Assembly: GCA_016081115.2 (NCBI GenBank)
Contig: CM071932.1
Span: 62,284,334 to 62,348,333, forward strand
DNA from: Rehmannia glutinosa
Taxonomy: Eukaryota > Streptophyta > Magnoliopsida > Lamiales > Orobanchaceae
DNA: 64,000 nt
Direction of reading: 5' to 3'
Both the position numbers and the translations under genes were made by a program. The notes under the pieces were generated by a model. That model worked only from the letters and a program-made list of their open reading frames with translations. It was not told where the DNA came from and made no database searches. Of the stretch, positions 32,470-44,885 are shown piece after piece; position 1 is the stretch's first letter, and each line of letters opens with the position of its first letter.

Positions 32470-33500
32470 TTTATGACTTAAAACAGGCGCCTAAGGCTTG
32501 GTTTGACAAGCTCAAAGGCTATCTTATTCAGCTTGGTTTTCATGCCATTACCTCTGATACTTCTCTATTCTTTTCCATTACTCAAAGGATGTTGCTTCTT
32601 ATTCTTGTGTATATAGATTACATACTTATTACTGGAGATGATCCAATACAAGTAGCCTCTGTCATTAGTCAGTTGCATCAGAAATTTTCTCTTAAGCATC
32701 TTGGAGTTGTTCACTATTTCTTAGGCAATGAAGTACACCGCATCAGGTCTGGTATTATGCTCAATCAAACTAAATATGTCAGTGATTTATTGATCAAAAC
32801 CAACATGAAGGACTGTAATCCCTACAACACACCATATTGCCCCTCTCAGAAACTTTCAGTAATAGACATAGTTTTTTTTTTGAACATCTATTCATTTATC
32901 GCAGTAATAAGCGTCTTACAATATTTGTCAATGATTCGTCCTGGCATTCAATTTGTTATTAATAAGCCCAGTCAATTTCTTCATTCTCCCCCATCAACCA
33001 TTGGACTGCTTGGAAAAGAATCTTGAGAGTCCTTAAAGGTACTCTACATCATGGCATTGTTTTTACATTAGTTTCTCGTTTCGTTTTAGAAGGCTTTTCT
33101 GATGCAGATTGGGCCAGCTCTTTGGATGATAGGAATTCCACCACGTGTTATTGTATGTTCCTAGGCAACAATCTCATTTCTTGGAGTAGCAAAAAGCAAT
33201 CCAATATAGCTCGAAGCAACACATAATCAGAATATTGCTCCCTTGCCACAACCAACACATATATTGTCTAGGTGCCCTCTTTATTTGTTGAGTTGGGATT
33301 ACATCTTGTTCAACAATCTATCCTTTAGTGTGACAATGAGAGTGCTTTGACCCTTGCTTCTAATCCGATTTTTCATATTCAAACTTCAAAATAAGGAAGT
33401 TGATGTCAGATATGTTCCCACTTATGATCAGGTGGTTGATGTCTTGACAAAACCACTGTCCAGACGTCATTTTCAAACGTTGTGTTCTAAATTTTCATTG
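32470..33500 (+). pseudogene. Copia RT-RNase H fragment
   Basis: Starts LKQAPKAWFDKLKGYLIQLG, runs through the catalytic region LILVYIDYILITGDD, then KFSLKHLGVVHYFLGNEV and TKYVSDLL. RNase H follows in another frame (GFSDADWASSLDDRNSTT, LISWSSKKQ). The second catalytic Asp of YVDD is Tyr here (YIDY), so the RT is dead apart from its stops. The end near 33420-33500 retains VVDVLTKPLSRRHFQ, the usual Copia C-terminus. The lineage looks different from the preceding gag fragment. Confidence 0.8.
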
Positions 33501-34491
33501 TGTGCACCTCCATGTTTGGTTTGAGGGGCTGATCAAGAAGGTGAGTGATGCAGCATGGAGGCTTACACCATTATCTACAGCCCGTGCGAGCCCAAGCTAG
33601 AGGTTTGGCCATCCCCGCTCGAGGTGATGGCCATGCAAACACGTTTAAACAATTTGTCGGAGTTGGATAGATCCAAAAAAAATGGTGAACCATGAGAGCT
33701 TCACCTACCAGCTGGTCAAGAAGGTGGAGATGGTCTGGGTTATCAACCGGAACATGAGGGAAGTCACTTCCAGAATGGAGGTAATGAAGACAAATGGCCA
33801 GGTCCCTTCTACTTTTGGCGCTGCGGCAACTCCTCCTCCTCTAGGTAATGAACATGAATGAGTGTTTCCCAACAAGGACCTTGATGGAGAGTCCGACCTG
33901 AGCTAGTGGAAGGGGTCGTGGTTGAGAAAGCCGTCGGTGTTGCCGTATCCGTATACATTCAACCATTCTGGAAATGAACCTAGAAATGGACATGGAGTAG
34001 CGTAATAATTTCAAGAATTTTCTAGTTCATTGATGCATTCATATATTTTGTTTAACAATATCAATGGGTAACATTGCTCCTAATATTTCATTTTATTGTG
34101 AAACTATTTTGATATTTTGAAGAGTTATATTTAGAGCCTCACTAAGGGTGTCAAATCAACTTAATTTGTCGCTAAGGGTGTCAATATCAATGGGATGACT
34201 TAATTAACGACATAGTACCAAATCCAATATTTCAAAACATGTCTTAATTATTTAACATTCAAATTTCAAAAATTGTTCAATATAATACTGTCAAATCCTA
34301 GAAACAAAATACTTTGATTATAGAAATGTGTAACTTCGTAATATCATTACCTTTTTGACCACTAATTAAATATCATGCATATGAGAAAACAATCAAAAAA
34401 ATATAATAAGTCCTCTAAGTAATTTTCTTGACAACAGTCCTCTAAGAAATTTTTATGTTGTACAGTTTGGTAACTAACATAATATTAAAGA
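33501..34491. other. Unassigned sequence right of Copia fragment
   Basis: GC-richer up to about 33960 with short frames on the plus strand (for example near 33690-33860, LVKKVEMVW), perhaps another retroelement gag relic. AT-rich and featureless afterwards. No domain recognised. Confidence 0.3.
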
Positions 34492-35150
34492 AAATATAGA
34501 TATTTGAGTGTTTATTCCCAAATGGATGGCATCGTTTATCTTTTGAACTTTTATCACGTGTATGACATGTAGACGTATAATAACTAAAAAATAGTATTAT
34601 GTGTGATTACGTCAATAATTCAAAAAATAGAAAATACTAAACCGCTAAGGTATAATTACACATTGAGTTAGATTATTACTCGTCTTAAGTTGTCACTGAA
34701 ATAAATAAAGCATGTACATTCTACATGTATAACATGTATACGTATAATAACTAGAAAATAGTTTTATGTGCGGTTACGTCAATATTTAAAAAATTAACAA
34801 ATATTAAACCATTAAGGTATAATTATATATTGAGTTAGATTATTACTTGTCACTGAAATAAATAATGCTTGTAGAACTATGTACTATTGAAGGATCGAAA
34901 TATAAAATAATTAATATTAATGACAATATAGATATTCGAGTGTTTTTTCAAAAAAGATAGTATATCTTTTTTTGAACTTTTTCCACGTGTATGACATGCA
35001 TGTTGACGTGTATTAATAACTAGTTCCTATATAGAAAATAATCTTATGTGCGATTACGTCAATGATTCAAAAAGTAATAAATATGAAACCATTATGTTAA
35101 AATTACATATTGATCAGTTAGATTACCACTCATGCCGTCACCGAAATAAT
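34492..35150. repeat. Three-copy degenerate tandem repeat
   Basis: Units at about 34492-34716, 34720-34873 and 34925-35150 share the order ATGACATG or AACATG, ACGT.TAATAACTA, AGAAAATA.T.TTATGTG, GATTACGTCAAT, AAACCATTA, TATTGAGTTAGATTA and GTCAC.GAAATAA. Units 1 and 3 also share a leading ATATAGATATT.GAGTGTTT. The middle unit is shorter. Confidence 0.7.
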
Positions 35151-35564
35151 GATGAAATAATGATGGAAGTATGTAAAAGTTGTTCTTCTCTGCATTTCAC
35201 CAAATGTGAATATTATAATTGATTAATATTTCCATCAATATTAACAATCGATCAAATTTCATCTTCACTGATATAGGAAATATAGATAATAAGTTGTTTT
35301 TGCGTATTAATAATATAAATAATAATTAATAATCACAATCATAAATAAGATCAAATTGTATCATTGTTCATTCAACATGAAACTTATGAATAAGTAAACT
35401 CTGGCATTAAAATTTAACCATATTCTCCATATTTTTCTTTATTAGCAATGAAGTCATCGTACATTGTATATTTAGAATCATGAAATTTATATTGGATAAC
35501 ATCAAGATAAGTTAAACTTATGAACAAAATAAAACGTACTATCGTACCAACTCAGATTAGTAAA
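35151..35564. other. AT-rich sequence without recognisable features
   Basis: No ORF, repeat or motif that I can support. Confidence 0.4.
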
Positions 35565-36967
35565 GGAAAAATAATTTACTTGATCTTGTAACTTGGACAA
35601 TTTGGAGTCTCGGCCCTCTAAATAGTGACTTTTAATTTCAATCCAACATTACTTAAAATTTTGGACACTTAGTCCTGTTTTGACCGAAATTGTATAATTT
35701 TATCAAAATTTGCTGACTATTATCGGTCAGGGCAAACATGTCAAAAAATATGGATTTTTGGTGATTTCGGTGCAAAAATTGCCACCTAAACATTAAAAAT
35801 CCTCAAACTTTGTATGCCAATTTTTGGTAATTTGACGAGTCAATTGTTGTGTCAAATATGGGTGTGCACGGTACGGGATGGTTCGGAGATTTACAAATCT
35901 CCAGAATCATCGCCAAGTTCGGAGATTCTAAAAATCAATCTCTAGAACCGAACCGTAGAGAAAAAATCTCCGTACCGAACCGTACTGAATTTTCGATACG
36001 ATTCGGTACGGAGATTCAGTTCTAACGGGACGGTACGGTTCGGTACGGTGAAACGGAGATTAATCATAAGTAAAACACATAAAATAAGAAAAAAATAAAA
36101 AATGAATGTAAAAATCACCAAACAATTATAGTCCATTATTTGTTTCTTAAATTTGATTAATTAAAATAACTAAAATATTAAAATTACTTTTACTTAATAT
36201 ATAATTGCAATTCTAAAATTATTTTTATATCATTTGTCTTCTCATTGATTAAGAATTTAGAATCTAATGCATGTGCAGTGACTACTTAATTATTTCTTGT
36301 AATAGCCTTGTCCAAATTGATTTAAGATGCACTTTTGATTCCTCTATGTTCGCTAGTATATTCTAAAAATCATTCAAACTTAATAAATAATTAAATATTA
36401 CTAAATTAAAGGATATAAATTCGTAGAAACTTAATATAATAATTATATCAGATGATTTTCTAGGTTAATTAAATGTGGGGTGTCACAATATCAAAATATA
36501 AATAAGATAAAAATAATATATATGTATGTATTAAAAAATTCTTAAAAATCGGTTCTAGCTTCGGATCTTCGGTTCCGTACGGATCTGTACGGTTTGGTAC
36601 AAATATTTCAAAAATCTCCAGAACTGTACCATTAAAATTTCTCGGGACGGTTCGGTTCGGAGAAAGTCAAAAAGTCAACGGATATTTTCGGTTCGGAAAT
36701 TTTTTGGCTCGGATATCGGTTCGGTTCCAGTGATCTCCAAGTCTCGTGCATACCCCTAGTGTCAAATTACCAAAATCCTAAATCTCTTAGACAAATTAGC
36801 ACCCATCGGTCCTAGTTAGCAATTATGGTACAATTACACAATTGCGTTTAACATAGGGCTAAGTGTCCAAAATTTCAATTGTTATTGGACCAAACTTTAG
36901 AGGTGACTACTTGGAGGACCAAATCTCCATGTAACCCATGTTACAGGACCGAAAAAACTATTTTCTC
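35565..36967. mobile_element. Long-inverted-repeat (MULE-like) non-autonomous element
   Basis: The left end (GGAAAAATAATTTACTTGATC onward) and the complement of the right end (GAGAAAATAGTTTTTTCGGTC onward) match for about 150 bp, sharing TTTTGGACACTTAG.CCT and AATTGT.TAATT. Ends are not sharply defined, and the flanks ATTAGTAAA and AATTGTTAA only loosely resemble a 9-bp duplication. No coding capacity. An hAT-type MITE is inserted in its middle. Confidence 0.6.
35858..36758. mobile_element. Non-autonomous hAT MITE (about 0.9 kb)
   Basis: Ends ATGGGTGTGCACGG and the complement of TAGGGGTATGCACGAG form short inverted repeats, flanked on both sides by TGTCAAAT (35850-35857 and 36760-36767), an 8-bp duplication, or 9 bp if the preceding G is counted. 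The outer 200 bp on each side is rich in GGTTCGG and GTACGG motifs that can pair with each other. The centre is AT-rich. No ORF encodes a transposase. Confidence 0.75.
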
Positions 36968-37123
36968 AATTGTTAAGTAATATCCCATTACTTTATTTAT
37001 ATCTACGATGGTGAAATCATTTGTTTGTCTTATCCTTTGCTATACATATATTATTTTTTCTTTTTCTGTAGTTGTAAATAATAAATCCGAGATTAGCAAA
37101 ATCTTTTGCCCTTTCTTACAAGT

Positions 37124-37356
37124 CACTACCAGAAACTCATGGAATATCGAGGGGCGATAAGCCATTGGTTTTTTCGACCGCCGATAGGTTTCCATCCAAA
37201 CTTATTTATAAAGTATTAAAATAAAATAATAACAAAATACCAACGGACTCCCGACAGAATTTGTGACGGACAATGTATCCATCGGAATACTAGGTATCAT
37301 AATTTGGCGTTTAATTATTCCATCTGATCACAGACGCAATGTTGATAGATGATTAC
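37124..37356 (+). mobile_element. Truncated CACTA terminus
   Basis: Begins CACTACCAGAAAC and holds subterminal motifs around CCGATAGG, CCAACGGA and CCATCGGA. No matching TAGTG end is found before 37356. Confidence 0.5.
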
Positions 37357-38069
37357 TGTAGCTCCCCGAACCCCAAATTAGGTCAGTGCACCATTGCGAA
37401 ACTTTATTCCTTTGAATATAATATTTTTGTTTAATAAAATATATTCAGAAGAGAAATAAGATAATATGATGCAACCTATGTTTTATTTATTTAAAGACGA
37501 TCATAAATATCCAAAAAATAGAATTTTAGTCATAAAATATTTTAAATTATTTCCATGCTATATATTCTTAAAATCATATTTTTTTAATTCCAAAGCGGAA
37601 GAAGGATATTAAAAAAGATACTTATGCAAAGCGTCGCAGAAGCATAAGATTAAAAATCCATTTTAAATAGAAAAAAAAGGATATAACATTTTTTTTTAAA
37701 TAACATCACATCAACTTAAACAATTCGAGATACTAGCTAAGTCATAAAATGCTGAAATTTAAAGAATGCAAAAATTTAAATATTGTCTCAAGTTCTTAAT
37801 AAGTACATAATAACAAGTTTATCAAATAAGTTTATCAAATATACAAGATGAAAAATAGTGATGTCGCGTGGTAATCCCCTACGCCTCGACTCCTTCGTCA
37901 TCGTCTGAAGAAAATTTAATAAAGGCGTGAGTTTTGACACTTAGTGGATAACACATAGTTATAATATCAATGGGAACAATAAAACATTCACATATCTTTA
38001 GCTGAATTAATGTGCATTGTGGTATCAAAACCAAGGACCCAATTTTAATCTCGGACCTATTCACGACCC
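37357..38069 (+). repeat. LTR-like remnant with degenerate primer site
   Basis: Starts TGTAGCTCCCCGAACCCCAA, typical of the opening of some plant Ty3 LTRs. It is followed near 38017 by TGGTATCAAAACC, which differs from the tRNA-Met primer site TGGTATCAGAGCC by two G-to-A changes. It may be an old 5' LTR plus leader into which element C inserted. No partner LTR is seen, so the call is tentative. Confidence 0.4.
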
Positions 38070-38074
38070 CTAAC
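38070..38074. repeat. Left target duplication of element C
   Basis: CTAAC, identical to 52016-52020. Confidence 0.9.
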
Positions 38075-41000
38075 TGTCACGCCCCAAACGGGACGCGACG
38101 AACGATTCACAACTTAAATACAAATGGACTAACGGTCCAGGACAATACCAATGAGAACCCAATAAAAAGCAGTCTAAATAGCAAATGAAATAAATAATGT
38201 CAGATACAAGTTATCACTTAAAGTCTACATCCCATCACCGAATTACAATCCGAAATTCAACAAGGTAGTAACTTAACGTCAAAGGGTCATACGCCCCTCA
38301 ATTACAAACCCGAATTGATTAGGATACAAAAGTCCAACAAAACATAATAAGAAAAGAGTCCGATCAACAACAAGATACAATAAATCCAACAAGCGTAGTA
38401 CAAGGTCTCAATCGAGCGGTTCAAAGATCCCCAAATAAATCCTCATCTAAGGTTAGAAAACAAGGCGGGGATGAGACAAAAATCTCAGTGGATGGGGTGA
38501 TCGTAATGCGAGTGTGGCGTAATAGTTAATGTGAGAAAACAGTTATACGAAAAACGCATGAGTATGATGCATGGTTTCACACACACATTCAAGCGTCATG
38601 ATAAATTATTTAAATAATAATTTTTTATACGATTTAAGAAAAATGATTCATGGTCACACAGCACTATGTGATACAAATAAGACAGTAGGATTGCGTGCGG
38701 AAGTGTAACGCCAATCCTATGCAAGGCAATTAATGGTTGCGCACGGACTTGTAGCGCCAACCAATGCAAAATGTAGCGGTTGCGTGCGGAAATGTAACGC
38801 CAACCAAAATGGGACGATAACTCCGAGAATCGTGTGGATCGGCAGCGATTCCTTCGTTCTACCTTGTAACTCCCCGGTCAAGTATGGTCCAAGACCGGCA
38901 CCTTATCGCTCCGTAGGCAAAGACAAAATCCCGAGAGAGTTTGGCGAGGCTCTGATCTGTCATAATCATGATTATACCTCATCTCACGACCCGCTTCCCT
39001 GGACAAACTCCGTCCCTCGTTGCGGGATTAGGACGATGGGGCGGAAGAGTGGAATAGCAGCCGAGCCCTGCCCGGTTCCCCCGACGTATCCATTCCGGGA
39101 TCGTGAGCTCGACACACCAAGTTGACTCAGGCAGAAAGTAATTACAATTACAGCGATCAACGGTGCAAAATCAGTATTATTGATTGAGGGAAGCGATTTA
39201 GGAAATATTTTAAAATGCGAGTGGCAATTATGGCATTGGTGGAGTTTTTGGATGAAGATGATTATCGGGAGGATAAACAACCTTCGATATCTTGAAAGAT
39301 TGGGTGGAACATAAGTCCCGATTATAGAATCAATTAGCAAGGCGCGGAAGTCGCTCCGCGATCGGAGTATTAATCGGTCAAATTGATCCGATAAGTTAGG
39401 GGGTTTTTGGGAAAGTAAAATATTTAAATTAAATCTCCAAGTCAGAGAGTCCAGGGCGATTTTAGTAAAAGAGAATATAATTTGAGTGAGGTCCTTTATA
39501 AAAGGAAAATTGTAATTTAGCCCCGTTTAAAAAAACTAACACTTTTGGGGTTAAAAATTGAATAATTAAATATCCCGACCTTGAAAAATTATGAGGTCAG
39601 TTCCTAAATTCTCCAAATTGTCCAGAGATTCAGGTTTTTAAAGTTTTATGGTCGAGTTTTTATAAAAATTTCACATTGGCCCCAAATTTGTAAAAATTGT
39701 CAATTTGGACCTTAAGTTTTAAAAATTCGGAACTCACAAACCGGAAGGGCTTTTAATGTGATTCCAGTTGGAAAATGTCACTAAGGTTGGTAGGATATTG
39801 GGACAAAAGCAGTTTTAAAAGCAATATGTGTAGGTCCTTCAACTTTTGAAAATATCATTTTTGTCCCATTTTAAAATAATTGCCTTTAAGGCTTTTAGGG
39901 GTCCAATTGTTATGGAATTTGAACCTTGGGTCCAAAATACAATTAAGTTATAGTTAAATTAGTATTTCCAGGTGCATGGGCTGCATAAGTCCTGGAAATT
40001 TCATTTGGGTCCTCAAGTTTAATATTTTCACATTAGTCCCTCATTTTTAGTAAAATTGTTTTCCAAGCCCTAACCACTTGGATTTTTGGAATACTTTTAA
40101 AATATGGGATTCCCAGTAACTTAAAAGTAAAAATTTCAATTTATAAAGTTTAGGTCTGGTACAGTTTTGAAAATTGCAAAGTAGCCCTTAAACTTTCAAA
40201 ATCTTACAATCTAGTCCTTGGGCTTTTAAAGGTTGATTTTATTTATCTTAAAACTCTTAAAACATTATTAACATGTCCAAAAGTCATTTTTGAACCTGAG
40301 TACAGTCCCAAATTTCGAAATTTGCAGAGGGGTCCTTTAACTTTTATTTTCTTGCAATTTAGTCCACCAACTTTCCATTTTTGCATTTTTAAGTCCAAAA
40401 TTGAAATTTAATCAATTATGCTCGACTTTTCCAGGTTATAAGTCATCCAAAACATAGATTTTAAAGATCATACACATGCATGTCCAATACATACAAGAAT
40501 TCATCAATTAAAGCATTAAAGTGTACATGCATGCACCTAAAATTCAATAAATAGTAATTTTGGGCAACTCTTGAGAATTTTCATGACTTGATATATAAAA
40601 TTGACATGCAATACATAGATTATATATATCTCAAGGCTCATGATCAAATTTTCTACATGCATTTTAATAAAACACCTAAAGTTGGAAAAATAATTTTCCA
40701 CCCACCTTAATTTTGGAAATTGTGAAATAAAAGGATAATTTCACAATTTTTGGATGAGGCTTCTTAGGTCAGCCCCTAAGTCAAGAAAATATCAAAATTT
40801 GGAGTTAGAAAAATGAGAGAAAATTAAGGAGAAAAAGAAGGAATTAAGGAAATGAAAAGGACTACACTTTACCTTGTGTAGTAGATGTTTGGAGACTAGT
40901 TGAAGCTCAAAAATTGGAAATTTGGCTCAACTCCAAAAATCTCCTAAGGTCAGCCCCTATTTCTCAAAAATGAAAAGGGGTGTTAAAATTTTGAAAAAAA

Positions 41001-42140
41001 TAGGAAGAGTAGGAAAGAAGGGGTCTAGTACACAATTCTTACCTTGTAGTCAAATTTTCTCTACTATTTTCTTCTTCAAGCTTGAGGTCCTTCAAAATAT
41101 TGTCAAGCTCTAACCTTCAAAGTCTTCTAAATGTACCTCCAAAACCAAATTTAAACTTAAGTTAAGAAGGTGGAAGAGATGAACAATGTGATATCCAAAA
41201 ATGGATTGAAGCTAAAATTTCTTACCTTTTAGTATAGTGGTTCGATTTTTATGATGTATGAGGAGGAAAATGTTGAATTTTTTTCTAAGTATGGAAGAAG
41301 AAAGTAAGAAGAAGAGTAGAGAGATGTTGGGAGTTTTTAGAGAGAAGGAGGAGGATTTTTGCAAGACTTAGAACATGAGTTGGTGAAATGAAGAGAAATT
41401 TTGTGTAGGAAATGGCCATATGGCCGTCCACTTCAAAGAGAGGGGAGATGATTTTGATCAAATTGTGTCTTGTAATTTGTCTCTTGCATGGAGACAAAAA
41501 TGCAAGTCAAAGTGTGGGTCAATTTGAATTTTAGAGGAATAAGAAGAATGTTTGTTAAGTGGGAATAAGTTGGGGAAAATAGTAATAAAGAATTGGTGTA
41601 TAAGATGATGTGTATAATGTTTGAATTAATGATATAATTATACACAAGATGACTAATATATGGTGTATGTGTACAAGAGTTGGATGATATTTTTATCCCA
41701 AAATCCATCATGGCCGTCACTATGAGGGTAAAATGGTAATTCCATATATTTTTTTTTGTCCCAATTTTGATGATAATAGATGAAATATATCAATCTCCAA
41801 AATAATTAGTGATTTCCTTGATCACTTGTAAGTCTCATGATCACTTAATCTAAATCAACATCTTAATTCTATAAGGTAAAAGTCTCTAAAATAAATAGTC
41901 TCTTAAAATTCTAAGGTGACTAATAAATACAAAAATAGTAATAATGATCAATCAAGTGATCATAAATGAGAATAGAATTAATGATGATCATGATCACAAG
42001 TGATTAAATAAAATGAAATAAAATACAAAATGTATATATTATTATTAATTACCCGTCAAAATGACGCGATAAAATAGTCGATCAAAAGCTTAAACAACAA
42101 TAAGGTTCAACTAATAGCTTCGGAAAAATCGGGCTTCACA
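38075..42140 (-). repeat. 3' LTR of element C
   Basis: 4066 bp, TGTCACGCCCC to GGGCTTCACA on the plus strand. It pairs with 47953-52015. All ORFs within are chance frames in non-coding sequence. Confidence 0.95.
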
Positions 42141-42156
42141 TCCTCCTTCCTTAAAA
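42141..42156 (-). other. Polypurine tract of element C
   Basis: On the minus strand TTTTAAGGAAGGAGGA, directly before the 3' LTR. Confidence 0.8.
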
Positions 42157-42300
42157 GAATTTGGTCCCCAAATTCTCTTGAAATAGTTCGGGATATTGAT
42201 TCCTTATGTCATCTTCCATTTCCCACGTCGCGTCTTCGTCTCGGTTGTGGTTTTGCCACACCACTTTAACCATCGAATTTCTCTCTTACGCAATTGTCGT
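42151..42300 (-). pseudogene. Chromodomain C-terminus of element C polyprotein
   Basis: The minus strand reads VVWQNHNRDEDATWEMEDDI, then RNQYPELFQENLGTKFF and a TAA at 42153-42151. The W.NH....DATWE.E..IR..YP.LF pattern is the second half of a chromodomain in Tekay-type elements. The first half is not visible in an open frame, and the linkage to integrase is broken by indels. Confidence 0.75.
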
Positions 42301-42520
42301 ATCTGGCGATCGATGATCCCGATTGGCCTCTCGGTGTAGGATAGATTTTCCATTAGAGGAGGAGTATCTCGGTGATGATATGCTCGGGATCCGGTTGATA
42401 CTTCTTCGGTCTCGACACGTGGAATACATCGTGCATTCCCGCATATGGTCTGGTAACTCGAGTCCGTAGGCTAACTTCCGATCCTCAGTAAAATCTTGTA
42501 AGGTCCAACATATCTCGGAC

Positions 42521-43330
42521 TCAATTTGCCTCCTTTCTTGGATTGATCAATCCTTTCCGTGGTGAGAGTCTAAGAAATACTTCATCACCGACTTCAAATT
42601 CTAAATCCTTTCTTCTCTTGTCCGCGTAACTCTTTTGGCGACTCGAGTGTGCGAATCCGCTCCTTGATCGCTTGACCTTCTCCATGGCCTCTGAACTAAG
42701 TCGACCTTTGGAATCGAGGCGACTTTCGTTTCTCTTTCGGGATCCATTGGTCATCAATCTCCCAAATGCAGTGGGGATCTACATTTCCGCCCATACAATG
42801 CCTCATAGGGTGCCATCCCAATCGTGGCTTGATAAGCATTATTGTAGGCGAACTCGGCTAATGGTAAGTGCGAATCCCAACTTCCTTGAAAGTCCAAGGT
42901 GCGGGCTCGCAACATATCTTCAAGGGTTTGAATTGTTCGCTGTGTCCATCGGTTTGTGGATGTCTTCTTTGTCTTTGAAACTTAGTGAGGTACCTAATTC
43001 CTCGTGTAAGCACTTCCAAAATCCGGAGACAAACCTCGGGTCTCTGTCGGATACTATATCGACTGGTACTCCATGCGATCGAATGATTTCTCGGATATAA
43101 ATGCGTGCAAGTTTTAGCTATCGGTTTTCTTGATGGGTAAAAAGTGTGCGATTTCGTGAGTCGGTCTACAACTACCCGGATAGCGCCCCTGGCCTCTTCT
43201 CGGTCCTTGGTAGATCCGTCACGAAGTCCATTGTTATATGTTCCCATTTCCACTCGGGAATTCTCAACGGTTGTAGTAAACCGGATGGTCGTTGGTGTTC
43301 TCGCTTTTACTCGTTGACAAGTCAAACATC
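42521..43330 (-). pseudogene. Integrase of element C
   Basis: The core is recognisable in pieces: IRVVVDRLTKSHTF near 43200, HPQTDGHSEQ near 42950, and RQKSYADKRRKDLEFEVGDE near 42600. Frames change several times between them, and the second catalytic Asp region (about 43030) is not in the main frame. It would paste element DNA into chromatin if intact. Confidence 0.8.
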
Positions 43331-43771
43331 TCTTAGCGAACTCCGCTTACCTGGTTCTTCAAAAGTTTACCCACCAATAACCGTTTCAAATCTTTATACA
43401 TCTTGTTTCCTCCAGGATGTATAGTGTATTTTGAACGGTGTGCCTCTGTTAGGATTTTATTCCTAATCATTCGTCATTTGGTACACACACTCGATTAGGA
43501 ACCCTCGATAACTCCATCTTGGTCACCGAGAATTCTCGATCTTTCTCCTTTAAGTATCTTCTCCTTGATTTTTTGAAGATGTGCGTCTTTTTCTTGTGCT
43601 TCTTTGATCTCACTTAGTAGATTGGGTGTAATCGAAATGTTAGCACATGAAATCGAGTATTGGTTCTCGTCGATTCCAATTGCTCAGCTCCTTTAATGAT
43701 TCCCACTCTCGAATCATAAGTCCTGGCTAAGCTCGCCTTTTCGCTTAGAGCGTGCGCTACGACGTTAGCTT

Positions 43772-44100
43772 TTAGGGATGGTATTGAATATCAAAGTGAT
43801 AGTCCTCAATCAACTCCATCCATCTCCGTTGCCTCAAGGTTGAGATCTTTCGGGAGAATAGATACTTCAAGCTCTTATGATCCGTGAAAACCGTAAATGT
43901 TGCTCCGTAGAGATAGTGTCTCCATTTCTTCAATGCGAAAACTATCATTTGCCAATTCCAGTCATGCGTTGGGTAATTGGCCTCATACGGCTTGAGCTTT
44001 CGTGATGCATAAGCGATAACCCTTCCTTTCTCGCATAGCATCTTGCTCCTAGTCCTTCTTTTGATGCATGTTCAGACGACAAAGTTTTGTCCCCTTTGGA
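43772..44100 (-). pseudogene. RNase H domain of element C
   Basis: The frame 44041-43772 reads GRVIAYASRKLKPYEANYPT, WRHYLYGATFTVFTDHKSLK, QRRWMELIEDYHFDIQYHP. The TDHKSL Asp is kept, but the N-terminal SDAS block is lost in frameshifts, and DLEL, which supplies the catalytic Glu, is replaced by WNWQM. Confidence 0.85.
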
Positions 44101-44416
44101 AGGGCTAAGATGGAGTCGTAGTAAGTCGTTTCTTGACTCTTCTTGAAACTCGTCTCGCACTTGTCGTTCCACTCAAACTTGACTTGCTTTGCAGGTTAGT
44201 CGAGTGAGTGGTCCTGCTATCATAGAGAAGTCCTGGATAAATCTTCGATAATATCCACTAGTCTAGAAACTTTCGATTTCGTTCTGACTCGGGTTGTTTC
44301 CATTCAACCATGCCGTACCTTGAAGGATCTCTTGCAATCCCGTGTCGGATACTATATGTCCCAAGAATGCGACTTCACTAAGCCAAAATTCGCACTTGCT
44401 GAATTTAGCATATAGC

Positions 44417-44885
44417 TTATGCTCGTAGTGTCTCTAAAAACGATTTTCGGTGACGTTCGTGCTCTTCTCTAGACTTAGAGTATACAAGTATGTCATCAAT
44501 GAATATCACTACGAATTGATCCAAATACGGTTGGAAGACTCGATGCATCGAGGTCCATAAATGCTTTGGTGCATTCGTCGGACCGAAAGGCATTACTACA
44601 AACTCGTAGTGTCCATATCGGGTTTGAAATGCGATTTTGGAAATGTCTCCTTCGCGGATTTTCGGTTGGTAATATCCTTGTTGTAAATCAAACTTGAGTA
44701 CATCGTTGCTCCTGAAGTTGATCAAATAGTTCGTCTATCCTCGGGAGGGGATATTTGTTCTTGATGGTCACACTATTAAGTCCACGATAATCTATACATA
44801 ATCTTAATGTGCCATCCTTCTTTTTGACGAACAAAGACAGTGCTCCCCACGGAGACGCACTCGGTCGGATAAATCCCACATCCAT
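44417..44885 (-). pseudogene. Reverse transcriptase domain of element C
   Basis: Frame 44885-44688 carries IRPSASPWGALSLFVKKKDG, CIDYRGLN and KYPLPRIDELFDQLQ. Frame 44725-44417 carries DLQQGYYQPKIREGD, RYGHYEFVVMPFG and the catalytic FVVIFIDDILVYS. A frameshift near 44700 divides fingers and palm. Both catalytic aspartates remain. Confidence 0.88.

Noticed and set aside
37357..38069. Complete Ty3 element starting at 37357
   Set aside because: Only one LTR-like segment and a degenerate primer site are visible. No gag or pol follows on either side of element C.
38733..39125. 130-codon plus-strand ORF at the start of the element C LTR (and its counterpart near 48536-48991)
   Set aside because: Falls in the GC-richer end of the LTR, is broken in the partner LTR by small indels and has no counterpart frame in the solo LTR.
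42672..43424. Plus-strand ORFs opposite the element C integrase
   Set aside because: They are antisense to recognisable integrase and show no domain.
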